Position numbers and translations under genes: made by a program | Notes under the pieces: generated by a model | Databases searched by the model: none | The model's input: the letters and a program-made list of their open reading frames with translations, nothing else | Told to the model about the DNA's origin: nothing | Assembly: GCF_041820985.1 (NCBI RefSeq) | Contig: NZ_JBGUAU010000005.1 | Coordinates: 147,125-211,124, forward strand | DNA: 64,000 bases | Source: Evansella sp041820985 | GTDB taxonomy: Bacteria > Bacillota > Bacilli > Bacillales > Salisediminibacteriaceae | Direction: 5' to 3' | Shown here: positions 1 to 7,281 of the stretch, piece by piece | Layout: each line of letters begins with the position of its first letter | Position numbering within the stretch: the first letter of the stretch is position 1

Positions 1-276
1 AATAATGACTTCGATTCCGTACTTGATGCTTTTGAAAAATCTTTTAAGCATGAAAAAGAAGTGACAAAGCGAATTTATAAGCTTGCGGACATGGCCCTGG
101 ATGAGAGAGAGCATGCAACCATGACATTCTTAAAATGGTTTATTGAAGAACAAGTGGAGGAAGAGGCATCATTCGATAATATCATTCAAAAATTGAAGCG
201 TATCGAAAACGACAGCAACGCATTTTATATGCTGGAAAGTGAACTAGGAAAACGAACGTTTAGTCCTGGTGAGTAA
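1..276 (+). CDS. ftnA: Ferritin, C-terminal part (5' truncated by window)
   Basis: The reading frame is open from the first base and ends at TAA 274-276, so the gene begins before the window. About 91 codons are visible. They show the last two helices of a bacterial non-heme ferritin, an iron-storage cage protein: a segment with HEKEVTKRIYKLAD, then a DEREHATMTFLKWFIEEQVEEEA stretch carrying the acidic EEQVEEE motif typical of ferritin helix D, then a leucine/lysine-rich helix. A GTG at 61 could be read as a start but lies inside the conserved helix, so it is not the true start. A strong hairpin terminator follows directly. The family assignment is confident; full length and regulation cannot be judged. 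Confidence 0.9.
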   Translation, partial: NNDFDSVLDAFEKSFKHEKEVTKRIYKLADMALDEREHATMTFLKWFIEEQVEEEASFDNIIQKLKRIENDSNAFYMLESELGKRTFSPGE

Positions 277-278
277 GA

Positions 279-318
279 AAAGCGAGGATAATGGCAGTTA
301 GCCTTGTCCTCGTTTTAC
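279..318 (+). terminator. Rho-independent terminator after ferritin
   Basis: Stem CGAGGATAA pairs with TTGTCCTCG (one G-T pair), with an internal GGC/GCC extension around the loop, followed by TTTTA. It lies 3 bp after the ferritin stop. The downstream gene is on the other strand, and the A-rich 5' flank could let it work in both directions. Confidence 0.8.
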
Positions 319-376
319 TAGATATATCCTGCACCTTGCTTTGGAAATCAAAAATAATACTACTTCCCCCAAGTTT

Positions 377-748
377 TTATCCTTGAATATCTTCCACCTT
401 CAACTTTGTTATCGTTCCTTGATGAAACACCAATTGCCATCTTCCATCAATATGTTTCCAAATGGAGCTGCGTAATGTGTTTCGCTTTCTAGTTTTATCC
501 TCGATAAAATAAGTGGACAATACCACACCATCTGATAAAGGATGTATTTCATAGTTGTGTAGAGACATTTCAGTCAGCACTACTCCACCTTCAAGACATT
601 CCTCCTTATCAAACATATAACCGGAACTTCCGATTTCGAAAAATTCATCTGCTAAAATGTTATCAAGCTGATCCGAGTTTTTCCGCACTTCTATATTTGT
701 GTGACGTTCCTCTAACTTTTTTAAGTGCTGTATTAAGTTCTTATCCAT
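377..748 (-). CDS. NTF2-like / DUF4440 domain protein
   Basis: This 123-residue protein has the layout of the SnoaL/NTF2-like fold as in DUF4440: an N-terminal helix (LIQHLKKLEERH), a segment with LADEFFEIGSSGYMFDKEE, then alternating strands ending in the typical RSSIWKHIDGRWQLVFHQGT. The family forms small cone-shaped barrels that bind or turn over small ligands, and many members have no known substrate. It has no signal peptide and is predicted cytosolic. It is monocistronic and convergent with ferritin. A specific substrate cannot be named. The start ATG at 748 is preceded by a GAGGGAGCAACAAAA ribosome-binding region. Confidence 0.75.
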   Translation of the reverse strand: MDKNLIQHLKKLEERHTNIEVRKNSDQLDNILADEFFEIGSSGYMFDKEECLEGGVVLTEMSLHNYEIHPLSDGVVLSTYFIEDKTRKRNTLRSSIWKHIDGRWQLVFHQGTITKLKVEDIQG

Positions 749-1031
749 TTTTGTTGCTCCCTCATTTTACTTTATTATTGTTATCTTCCATTTCTAATTA
801 TTTTAACATTATTTCCAAGTTTCCTTCACTCGTTTTCCTCCTCTATCGCTTGAAATTACTATTAAAATAATATTGTTTTAATTCAAAAGTTATAACTAAT
901 GGAACTAGTTGAAAAAATATTCTTACAAGTACCATGAAGCCCTCCCACCACTACAATTTTCAATAAGAAAAGCGCATGGAACCTAGAGCTAGACACCTTT
1001 CAAAATCCAAAAAATTTATACTTTCTTTCAC
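749..1031. other. Intergenic region, no gene seen
   Basis: AT-rich stretch upstream of the DUF4440-like gene and downstream of the cueP terminator. No open frame with a ribosome binding site, no repeat and no clear promoter was recognised. Confidence 0.5.
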
Positions 1032-1057
1032 AAAAAAAAAGCACCCATTAGGCGCTC
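1032..1057 (-). terminator. Terminator of the CueP-like gene
   Basis: On the minus strand AGCGCC pairs with GGGTGCT around a TAAT loop (one G-T pair), followed by a run of T. It abuts the stop codon of the CueP-like gene. Confidence 0.75.
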
Positions 1058-1600
1058 TTACAAAAACTGCATCGTTGTAATACAAGTGTTGTCATCCTCA
1101 AATGTGGAAATTTCCGATTCTACCCTTTTTCCATCATGCTCAATCACTACTCGAAGTTTTTTATCACGTGGGAGCCATAAATCTATGAAACCATTCTCGA
1201 AAGATTTCAGCTTACTATCAAATATTACATTTCCTTCTATGTCTTCAATGTACACAGCAAACTCTTCCTCTATCATCTCACCCTGGCATCCTGTTAAGCT
1301 GTGAATGGCACAAGGATGTGTTGTCTCCACATAGGGAGCGATGGAAACAAAAAATTCATCTTCAGGTAGATCATAAATAAGCTTACTTTCATCACTGTTC
1401 GTCACTATTAGTTCATGAGAAGTAATCGAAGCAGTTTGATCCTCTACTTTTCCTGTACTATAGTCATGTACTAATTCCTTTATATCTTCTACATCTGTAT
1501 CAGTAGTTGCACTTCCATCAAAATTGATTGCAATCAAATAAATTGTAAGTGCTGCCAAAATAAGTCCAATAAGGGGAAGTAGTTGTTTTCTTTTCATCAT
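1058..1600 (-). CDS. CueP-family copper-binding protein
   Basis: A 180-residue extracytoplasmic protein with one N-terminal membrane segment (about residues 8-26). It matches the CueP family in its VxDIxELVHDYSTG start, SITSHELIV segment, DLPEDEFFVSIAPY block and the HPCAIHSLTGCQGE signature. CueP binds periplasmic copper in Salmonella, where Cys96, Cys104 and Cys172 matter. Here the equivalent cysteines are Cys97, Cys105 and Cys173. In a Gram-positive cell the protein would be anchored outside the membrane, where a role in binding or reducing copper is likely but inferred. The gene is monocistronic with its own terminator. The N-terminal segment has no lipobox, so it is probably a membrane anchor or an uncleaved signal. 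Confidence 0.88.
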   Translation of the reverse strand: MMKRKQLLPLIGLILAALTIYLIAINFDGSATTDTDVEDIKELVHDYSTGKVEDQTASITSHELIVTNSDESKLIYDLPEDEFFVSIAPYVETTHPCAIHSLTGCQGEMIEEEFAVYIEDIEGNVIFDSKLKSFENGFIDLWLPRDKKLRVVIEHDGKRVESEISTFEDDNTCITTMQFL

Positions 1601-1808
1601 ATGATGTTTCTCCTAACTGTTTTTATATTCAATATTTTGTCATTTTTAAAACTAAATGCAAAAAAAGAGAGAAGTTGTCTTTACGTTAACCTTCTCACTC
1701 ATCTTATCATAAAAAGCAGCTCTAACTTTTGAACAGTTTTCAACGTTTTCATTTATAAAAAGAATGGAGGAGTATGCTCGCACCCCTTTCCTTCATTACC
1801 ATTGTAGT

Positions 1809-2252
1809 CTAATCGTTTAACAATGCCATTTTCTCCTTCACCAATGCAATCATATATTCATTTATATACAACTGATTTCTTCTTTTTTTATCCGCTCGAT
1901 AGCCCGATATAACAAACAAAAAGATAAGGATAGAGATACCACTAATTAGAATAGGATCATCTATGATACCCACTTGTGAAATCGAGATGAATAGGGTAAA
2001 ACCGAAAGAAAAAATAGCAACTAGTATCCCTATAACGACACCGAGCAGCCCAAAGTACGATTTTTCTTTTTGCTGTGCCTGTAAATGAAACAGAATGGAC
2101 TTGTACGTAGAGTACGAGTCACTATAACTATTTCCAAAGTACTCTTCTAACATGTCTAATTCTTCATGTCCTTTGTTCCGTAACTTTTTATACTGTTTTT
2201 GTTCTGTAGCGATTCTTTTCAGTCCTCTTTGCTTTTTCCGTTTCCACTTCAT
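1809..2252 (-). CDS. Two-helix membrane protein of unknown function
   Basis: A 147-residue protein that was not recognised. Residues 1-60 are strongly basic and helical (KRKKQRGLKRIATEQKQYKKLRNKG, then an acidic LDMLEEYFG). Two hydrophobic helices follow at about residues 68-90 and 96-115, separated by a short loop, and a basic tail (RADKKRRNQLYINEYMIALVKEKM) ends the protein. This topology places both termini in the cytoplasm. The gene stands alone on the minus strand with an ATG start preceded by a GATGAGAG region. No function is proposed. Confidence 0.6.
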   Translation of the reverse strand: MKWKRKKQRGLKRIATEQKQYKKLRNKGHEELDMLEEYFGNSYSDSYSTYKSILFHLQAQQKEKSYFGLLGVVIGILVAIFSFGFTLFISISQVGIIDDPILISGISILIFLFVISGYRADKKRRNQLYINEYMIALVKEKMALLND

Positions 2253-2759
2253 ACTCTCATCACCTATGTCCTACGTATATATAATCATAGTATCCTATTC
2301 CGAAGATTACTGCACTGGAATTTTATGCACATTGATATTTAGTATTGAAATCTAACATATCGAAAAAATAAGAAACAGTGTTTTTTTAGAAAATATTTTA
2401 CTTATGACGAGAAAAAAAGTAGCAAACCATTGTTCAAATTACAAAAGAAATCGCATGTTTTGGCGTTTTCTTTTGTATGGGCTGTTTTTTGCAAACCTTA
2501 CGAAAACAATTAAATATACACCACTATTAATATGTTTATCCTTACAATACTACATGAACTGATACTCTATTGTACCACTCCATTACACTTTGTTATAAAG
2601 ATTATAACAATTAGTTAGTATGTGGTATCTCAAAGATGAACATGTATAGTGAATTCTTATAATGCTAATTTATTGAATAATGTTTCATAAAAATACTAAT
2701 TCTAATAATTAAAATTATGCTTTGTATACATAAACCAAAACTAAGAGAGGACTTTTAAA
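2253..2759. other. Long AT-rich divergent intergenic region with a hairpin
   Basis: About 500 bp lie between divergent genes with no credible gene. A hairpin occupies 2441-2476: ACAAAAGAAA pairs with TTTCTTTTGT around a GC-containing loop, and a T-run follows at 2485-2490. It could be a terminator-like or leader structure for the downstream oxidoreductase unit. An AAAAGAGAGGACTTTT region just before 2760 contains the ribosome binding site. No promoter was assigned with confidence. Confidence 0.45.
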
Positions 2760-3494
2760 ATGAATAATACTATAGATGATTCTGGTTCCACTTCACACAA
2801 AAAAGGGACATTTATAACGGAAATGAAGAACACGGTGGCTAATTTCGTTTCCGAGAATCATTCTGCTTCACCGCTTTCCAGGATGGAACAATTACCAATG
2901 CAGATTGGTAAAAAAAGCCTTTCACAAACGAGAGCTACTTTTATGGCTTTCGTGGATGTTATGATTCCATCTACCTTTGGTGCATTGGATTTAAGATTGG
3001 ATGATTATGTGATATGGACATTAGATCATTATATTTCCGTTCAAGGAAACTTTGGGATGGATAGTATCCAGTTGTCATCTGCAACAGCTGGAATGCTAGA
3101 TGCAGCAGCGAAGCAACTTATTTTTTCAGGTAAGGTCAAGAAGGAGTTGAATTATTCCATTTATCCAGAAGGAGGATCATTTGCCTCCCTTTCCTTCGAG
3201 GATCGATTGGAAGCCATACATTTATTAGAAAATGCTCAAGTGGATATGGATAGTCTGCCTCTCCCCTATCGAAACAATATCGGTTATGTCAAAAATATTG
3301 TGAGTAACTTGCATCAAATGGTGATGATCGGATACTATTCCGAGTGGTTTTCCCTTGGGGCAACGCGATTAGCTCCTCCAGAAAATCGTGTTGTAGAGAG
3401 GCCTTTCATGACATGGAATCTTGTTAACTACCCAAGTCCATCAATGGGGTACCGTGAACTACGTGGTTTTCTTGTAAAAGAGTTTAAAGATTAG
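2760..3494 (+). CDS. Small-subunit-like partner of a GMC dehydrogenase
   Basis: A 244-residue protein with no close match recalled. The first about 45 residues are polar and may be disordered. From about residue 55 the segment TRATFMAFVDVMIPSTFGALDLRLDDYVIWTLDHY resembles the opening of gluconate 2-dehydrogenase subunit 3-type proteins, which begin with a conserved helix plus IP motif and pair with a GMC flavoprotein. The C-terminal part ends in a Tyr/Trp-rich block (GYYSEWFSLG...PFMTWNLVNYPSPSMGYRELRGF). It lies 14 bp upstream of the GMC gene with a good AGGAGGTGG site between them, so the two are almost certainly cotranscribed. No Tat signal or heme motif was seen. The subunit-3 role is inferred from context and partial similarity. 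Confidence 0.6.
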   Translation: MNNTIDDSGSTSHKKGTFITEMKNTVANFVSENHSASPLSRMEQLPMQIGKKSLSQTRATFMAFVDVMIPSTFGALDLRLDDYVIWTLDHYISVQGNFGMDSIQLSSATAGMLDAAAKQLIFSGKVKKELNYSIYPEGGSFASLSFEDRLEAIHLLENAQVDMDSLPLPYRNNIGYVKNIVSNLHQMVMIGYYSEWFSLGATRLAPPENRVVERPFMTWNLVNYPSPSMGYRELRGFLVKEFKD

Positions 3495-3508
3495 GAGGTG
3501 GAAATGAT

Positions 3509-5215
3509 ATGCATACAGATGCAGATGTTATTATCATTGGGGCCGGTGGTGGAGGTGCGGTTGCTGCTAAGGAATTGGGAGAGTTAGGTGTTAACGTGCT
3601 TATTCTTGAAGCAGGTCCATGGTATGGAAATAAAAAATGGAGCAGTCCTAATCAAGAGCGTGGTGCTACTAGTAGTTCCAGCCCAGATGATTTAGATATC
3701 AACCTCTTACGACAACAATATACGAAAATGGAACATAACATGAATGATATTATATCTGGTCGCTTCCGCTGGGGTCCTGCCGATCGACGTCGTTCCCCTT
3801 GGCAACGAATTATCCCTAATCACGGGCAACTTTGGCAATCTACTGGTGTAGGTGGAACAACTCAACACTATTGGGCAAACTCCCCCCGCGCTTATGCTAT
3901 GGCTATCGATGATGTTTGGCCTATTTCCTACCGGGAGTTGGTTCCATACTACGAAAAAGTAGAGGCAACATTACCTGTTCGCCCTGCGCCAACCACTGCC
4001 AAGGAAGAAATGTTTTATTACGGGGCTAAAAAAGATGGTTGGTCATTCATTAACACGAAAAATCCAACTAGTCCAGGTTATCGACCACAACCAAATGCTA
4101 TTTTGCATCCGAATGAAAAGTTGATGGACAAGAACGTTAGCTTAGAGGAATTATCCAAAATGGAAGGATGCACCCTTTGTGGACATTGCGTTAACGGTTG
4201 CCCACACGGACCTTCTGTTGATAAAGTAGCGAAACGACCAACGAACATCAGTTACGTTCCTCTCGCTCTAAAGACAGGAAATGTGGAGATCCGCCCAAAC
4301 ACTTATACAATGAAAATTTTAACGAGTACTGATTCGGAGGTAGAAAGACAAGCCATTGGAGTGGAATACAGAGATACATGGACTGGCGAAATTGGAGAAT
4401 TATATGCAAAAGTAGTTGTCATGGCAGCTGGTTGCATTGAAACACCAAGGCTATGGCTTAATTCTCAGCTACCGTACAACTCTTGGGTTGGTCGTGGACT
4501 TACTAACCATTATTGGGATTGGGTGACTGGCGTATTTGATGAAAAGGACATTATGGGAATATTAGGGCAAAATAATATCAATCCTTTCACTGGTCCAACT
4601 TCAGGTGGAAGATTGGATTACCCTGGACTAGGCTGCATCCAACCATCAGGAGTAAGCCCAGGTTTGTTTTCTTCCTTAACCTTTGGATTTAGTCAAAGTG
4701 GCTATTTTTTCAAGCAGGAGCACTCGGTAGATGACCCTTGGGATTTACGTGGACGAGTGGTTGGAAACGAATTGCTAGAATGGATGCAAAATTATCAAAG
4801 TACCTTAAGTATCATGATCCTTACAGATGATCAACCCCATAAGAGAAATGGTGTAACAGTAGACCCTGTACTAAAAGATGAGCATGGCCCCATCCCTGTC
4901 GTCCGCTATACACCTAGCAAGGAAGATAAGAAGAAGAGAAATCAGTTAGCTAAAATTTCTGCAGATATCTTACGTAAAGCTGGAGCTAAAAAAATTATTC
5001 GAACAGATTGGCCTGCTCACTTGTTCGCCCATATCGAATCTACCATGCGTATGGGACTAGTTGTCGATGATATTTGTGAAGCGTACCAAGTAAAAAGGCT
5101 TTTTATCGCTGATAATAGTGTTCACTACAATGGCATCGGCGGACCGAATCCGACTCTCACTACTCAGGCATTAGCAACAAGAACAGCTGAAAAAATAGTG
5201 ATGAAGTACTTTTAG
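3509..5215 (+). CDS. GMC-family FAD oxidoreductase with a four-Cys insert
   Basis: A 568-residue flavoprotein of the glucose-methanol-choline family. The FAD-binding Rossmann motif GAGGGG is at residues 11-16, followed by LILEAG. The second FAD signature GVGGTTQHYW is near residue 113. The C-terminal GGPNPTLTTQALATRTAEK block with an upstream FAHIESTMRMG supplies the usual active-site His/Asn region. Residues 221-231 carry CTLCGHCVNGCP, a C-x2-C-x2-C-x3-CP pattern like ferredoxins; some GMC sugar dehydrogenases bind an iron-sulfur cluster in this part. The enzyme would oxidise an alcohol or sugar substrate, with electrons passed to a membrane acceptor rather than O2 if the cluster is real. 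It forms a unit with the preceding small subunit. Substrate unknown. Confidence 0.85.
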   Translation: MHTDADVIIIGAGGGGAVAAKELGELGVNVLILEAGPWYGNKKWSSPNQERGATSSSSPDDLDINLLRQQYTKMEHNMNDIISGRFRWGPADRRRSPWQRIIPNHGQLWQSTGVGGTTQHYWANSPRAYAMAIDDVWPISYRELVPYYEKVEATLPVRPAPTTAKEEMFYYGAKKDGWSFINTKNPTSPGYRPQPNAILHPNEKLMDKNVSLEELSKMEGCTLCGHCVNGCPHGPSVDKVAKRPTNISYVPLALKTGNVEIRPNTYTMKILTSTDSEVERQAIGVEYRDTWTGEIGELYAKVVVMAAGCIETPRLWLNSQLPYNSWVGRGLTNHYWDWVTGVFDEKDIMGILGQNNINPFTGPTSGGRLDYPGLGCIQPSGVSPGLFSSLTFGFSQSGYFFKQEHSVDDPWDLRGRVVGNELLEWMQNYQSTLSIMILTDDQPHKRNGVTVDPVLKDEHGPIPVVRYTPSKEDKKKRNQLAKISADILRKAGAKKIIRTDWPAHLFAHIESTMRMGLVVDDICEAYQVKRLFIADNSVHYNGIGGPNPTLTTQALATRTAEKIVMKYF

Positions 5216-5483
5216 AAATGGATAGTTAGTTTATAAGAAAAGTGTTTGAAACGCGAACTTATGTGTCTGAGCTTTTGATTGAAAGATACACTAATCTTGT
5301 GAACTCCATAAAGGGTGGAATGGTTTATATACATTTGCGACTCTTTTATCTACGTTATGGATTGTTCGTTTATTTATTGGCTGTATTCGTTTTTTAGGTA
5401 AAAGAAAGGAGATCACTAAAAACAGCGAAAAACAACAAATGTTACATATATTTAGGTTACATAGGGAAAACAGTTTATACGAA
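5216..5483. other. Intergenic region downstream of the GMC gene
   Basis: Non-coding stretch up to the terminator at 5484. A stop-to-stop frame at 5295-5498 has a hydrophobic run followed by a basic tail but lacks a start codon with a ribosome binding site, so no gene is called. Confidence 0.4.
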
Positions 5484-5530
5484 AAGGATCACAATTAGAC
5501 ATATCTAAAATGTGTGGTCCTTATTGTTTC
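5484..5530 (+). terminator. Hairpin terminator downstream of the GMC unit
   Basis: AAGGATCACA (5484-5493) pairs with TGTGGTCCTT (5513-5522) with one T-G pair and a 19-nt loop. A modest T-rich tail (ATTGTTTCTT) follows. It probably ends the transcript starting before 2760. Confidence 0.7.
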
Positions 5531-5586
5531 TTCTTCAATTATCGCTCCGTTTGTTTAATAAGAATGTAAATTCAATTTCGTAATAA

Positions 5587-5877
5587 TCATTCACTCTTCA
5601 TTTTGATCAACAAGAAAGCTATAGTATTGGCTATTAGTGATATAACGAAAGAGACTACTATTGAAAAAGTTACAGAAACAACTAAGTTTAGAAAACTAAA
5701 ATAGGAAAATAGTAAAAGAAAAATAAGTGGAATACCAAACCACTTTGACTTCAGTAATCCTTTCCAACCTTTATATTCAATGTTATTCTTTTCTATCTTT
5801 GAAAATATAAGAGGAGAAAAAATAATAAATATTAGTAACAAAGAAATAAGTAGCCCGTACCAATCAAACTGCTCCAT
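5587..5877 (-). CDS. Small three-helix membrane protein
   Basis: A 96-residue hydrophobic protein, unrecognised. Predicted membrane helices lie at about residues 8-26, 48-68 and 70-92, with a basic loop (KIEKNNIEYKGWKGLLKSKW) between the first and second. The start ATG has an AAAGGAG site 7 nt upstream. It stands alone, convergent with the GMC unit. No function is proposed. Confidence 0.6.
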   Translation of the reverse strand: MEQFDWYGLLISLLLIFIIFSPLIFSKIEKNNIEYKGWKGLLKSKWFGIPLIFLLLFSYFSFLNLVVSVTFSIVVSFVISLIANTIAFLLIKMKSE

Positions 5878-6166
5878 ATATTAACTCCTTTCAGTAATCG
5901 AATTAACATCTTCCCTCATCCATTTTAACATAAATATCCATATCCCTTTCTTTCACGAGAAATTTACATGATAAATTACATCATGATCCAAATTCCTCCT
6001 AAGATTGAGAAAAATAATCAAACAATAATAGATTTTTTTATCGAGCATCCATTCTGAAAATCGTTCGTCTATACCTATGACTGAGATTATCCTGGATAAT
6101 CCCCGAAAAACTAGGCCATCAACTAATCAGCCAGAATAGGGTCCTTCGCCTAGACCGTATATAGTT
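5878..6166. other. Divergent intergenic region with a perfect inverted repeat
   Basis: No gene was seen. Positions 6085-6101 hold a perfect inverted repeat, GATTATCC-T-GGATAATC, which has the size and symmetry of a repressor operator. It lies about 65 bp upstream of the sigma-B-like promoter of the Gly/Pro-rich gene. Confidence 0.5.
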
Positions 6167-6190
6167 GTTTTCACATATGTTGTAGGGTAA
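6167..6190 (+). promoter_or_regulatory. Candidate sigma-B promoter of the Gly/Pro-rich gene
   Basis: GTTTTC (6167-6172), 12 bp, then GGGTAA (6185-6190). The -10 element fits the Bacillus sigma-B consensus (GTTTAA, 12-14 bp, GGGTAW) fully and the -35 fits four of six positions. It is 36 bp upstream of the start codon. This was matched by eye only. Confidence 0.45.
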
Positions 6191-6226
6191 ATATCTATAG
6201 GCAACTATGGAAAGGGGTTATATAAA

Positions 6227-6529
6227 ATGTACGGATATGGGTACACACCACAAACAAGACAATTTGCACCAGGTGCAGGCATCAGCCCTCTAGGTGCTGG
6301 ACTATTGGGAGCAGGCATTGGCTATTTAGGCGGAACAATGATGACTCCAGGAGGATTTGGTGGCTTTGGTGCGCCTGCAGCACCACCAGCAGCAGGATGG
6401 GGGTACCCTGGCATACACGGTGGCTATGGAGCACCAGTTGCACCAGGCGGATTTGGTCACCCTGTAGGAGCACCTGGATTCGGTCACCCTGGCGTTCGCC
6501 CAAGACCTTTCACACCGTTTTTCTGGTAG
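6227..6529 (+). CDS. Gly/Pro-rich small protein
   Basis: A 100-residue low-complexity protein rich in Gly, Pro, Ala, Phe and Tyr. It opens with MYGYGYTPQTRQFAPG, contains a glycine-zipper-like hydrophobic segment (ISPLGAGLLGAGIGYLGG, about residues 19-36) and then degenerate repeats of GFG/GHP/GAP (for example GGFGHPVGAPGFGHPG), ending RPRPFTPFFW. The start ATG follows GGAAAGGGG. Such composition is common among spore coat or envelope-associated proteins of Bacillaceae, but no family was recognised. It is monocistronic, with a candidate stress promoter upstream and a strong terminator downstream. The codon pattern supports translation, as the overlapping minus-strand frame is only its shadow. 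Confidence 0.7.
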   Translation: MYGYGYTPQTRQFAPGAGISPLGAGLLGAGIGYLGGTMMTPGGFGGFGAPAAPPAAGWGYPGIHGGYGAPVAPGGFGHPVGAPGFGHPGVRPRPFTPFFW

Positions 6530-6577
6530 ATCATATTGTCAATAGTATAGTTAACTACTGACTTTAAAATATAACGT

Positions 6578-6614
6578 AGGTATCTCAAGGTATCCTTCCT
6601 TGTGATACCTTTTT
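6578..6614 (+). terminator. Strong rho-independent terminator
   Basis: AGGTATC-T-CAAGG pairs with CCTTG-T-GATACCT (12 pairs, one T-T mismatch) around a short TATCCTT loop, followed by TTTTT. It ends transcription from the Gly/Pro-rich gene before repeat array 1 begins. Confidence 0.9.
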
Positions 6615-6702
6615 AATGTGATTATAAAAATGGTTGCTAATTGCTGAAAATTCTATAGATTGAATTTTTATACTGCGGAATACACATTCATGCTAGCTAA
6701 TT

Positions 6703-7105
6703 GCGCGACATTTCAACCTCTCCACCAGCTCCAAATGTCGCGCAACCTCCTCTCTCGCGACATTTCAACCTCTCCATCAGCTCCAAATGTCGCGCAACTG
6801 CTTCTCTCACGACATTTCAACCTCTCCACCAGCTCCAAATGTCGCGCAACCTCCTCTCTCGCGACATTTCACTCCATCCATCAGCTCCAAATGTCGCGCA
6901 ACTGCTTCTCTCGCGACATTTCAACCTCTCCATCAGATCCAAATGTCGCGCAACTGCTTCTCTCGCGACATTTCACTCCATCCATCAGCTCCAAATGTCG
7001 CGCAACTGCTTCTCTCGCGACATTTCAACCTCTCCATCAGATCCAAATGTCGCGCAACTTCCTCTCTCGCGACATTTCACTCCATCCATCAGCTCCAAAT
7101 GAGCA
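6703..7105. repeat. Palindromic tandem array 1: 8 units of exactly 52 bp
   Basis: The motif CGACATTT recurs at 6706, 6758, 6810, 6862, 6914, 6966, 7018 and 7070, exactly 52 bp apart. Each unit holds an arm CGCGACATTT, a 19-nt loop (typically CAACCTCTCCATCAGCTCC), the inverted arm AAATGTCGCG and a spacer such as CAACTGCTTCTCT. The array begins abruptly after TTG at 6702 and the last unit breaks off after AAATG at about 7102. Because 52 is not a multiple of three, each unit shifts frame, so the same peptide echo appears in three overlapping frames. Those frames lack ribosome binding sites and are not genes. The array lies between the terminator at 6578 and the yihY-like gene. Confidence 0.97.
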
Positions 7106-7191
7106 AGCCGACCACATACTGAATGAACCTCTTTTGTCCGTTAAGCCTTTCCCAGTATCCACCTCTACATAAAAAATTAAATTGCGATTCT

Positions 7192-7217
7192 GTTTAAGAT
7201 AGACGAACATAAGGTAT
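7192..7217 (+). promoter_or_regulatory. Candidate sigma-B promoter of the YihY-like gene
   Basis: GTTTAA (7192-7197), 14 bp, then AGGTAT (7212-7217), eleven of twelve matches to the sigma-B consensus. It lies 65 bp upstream of the start codon at 7282 and after the repeat array. Matched by eye. Confidence 0.5.
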
Positions 7218-7281
7218 AGTAAGGACAGAAATATACAAGCTAGAAAGACGGAACATTTTGATACTATTGGAGGAAATATGT

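Noticed and set aside
5295..5498. Possible fragment of a membrane protein (hydrophobic run then GKRKEITKNSEKQ), reminiscent of a DUF421 N-terminus
   Set aside because: Stop-to-stop frame only, no start with a ribosome binding site, 67 codons of AT-rich sequence; chance is sufficient explanation.
6660..7172. Three overlapping open frames through repeat array 1 with echoing peptides (CRATASLATF, SRDISTSPS)
   Set aside because: The frames follow from the 52-bp period rotating the frame, have no ribosome binding site, and are identical in sequence content to each other; they are shadows of a non-coding repeat.
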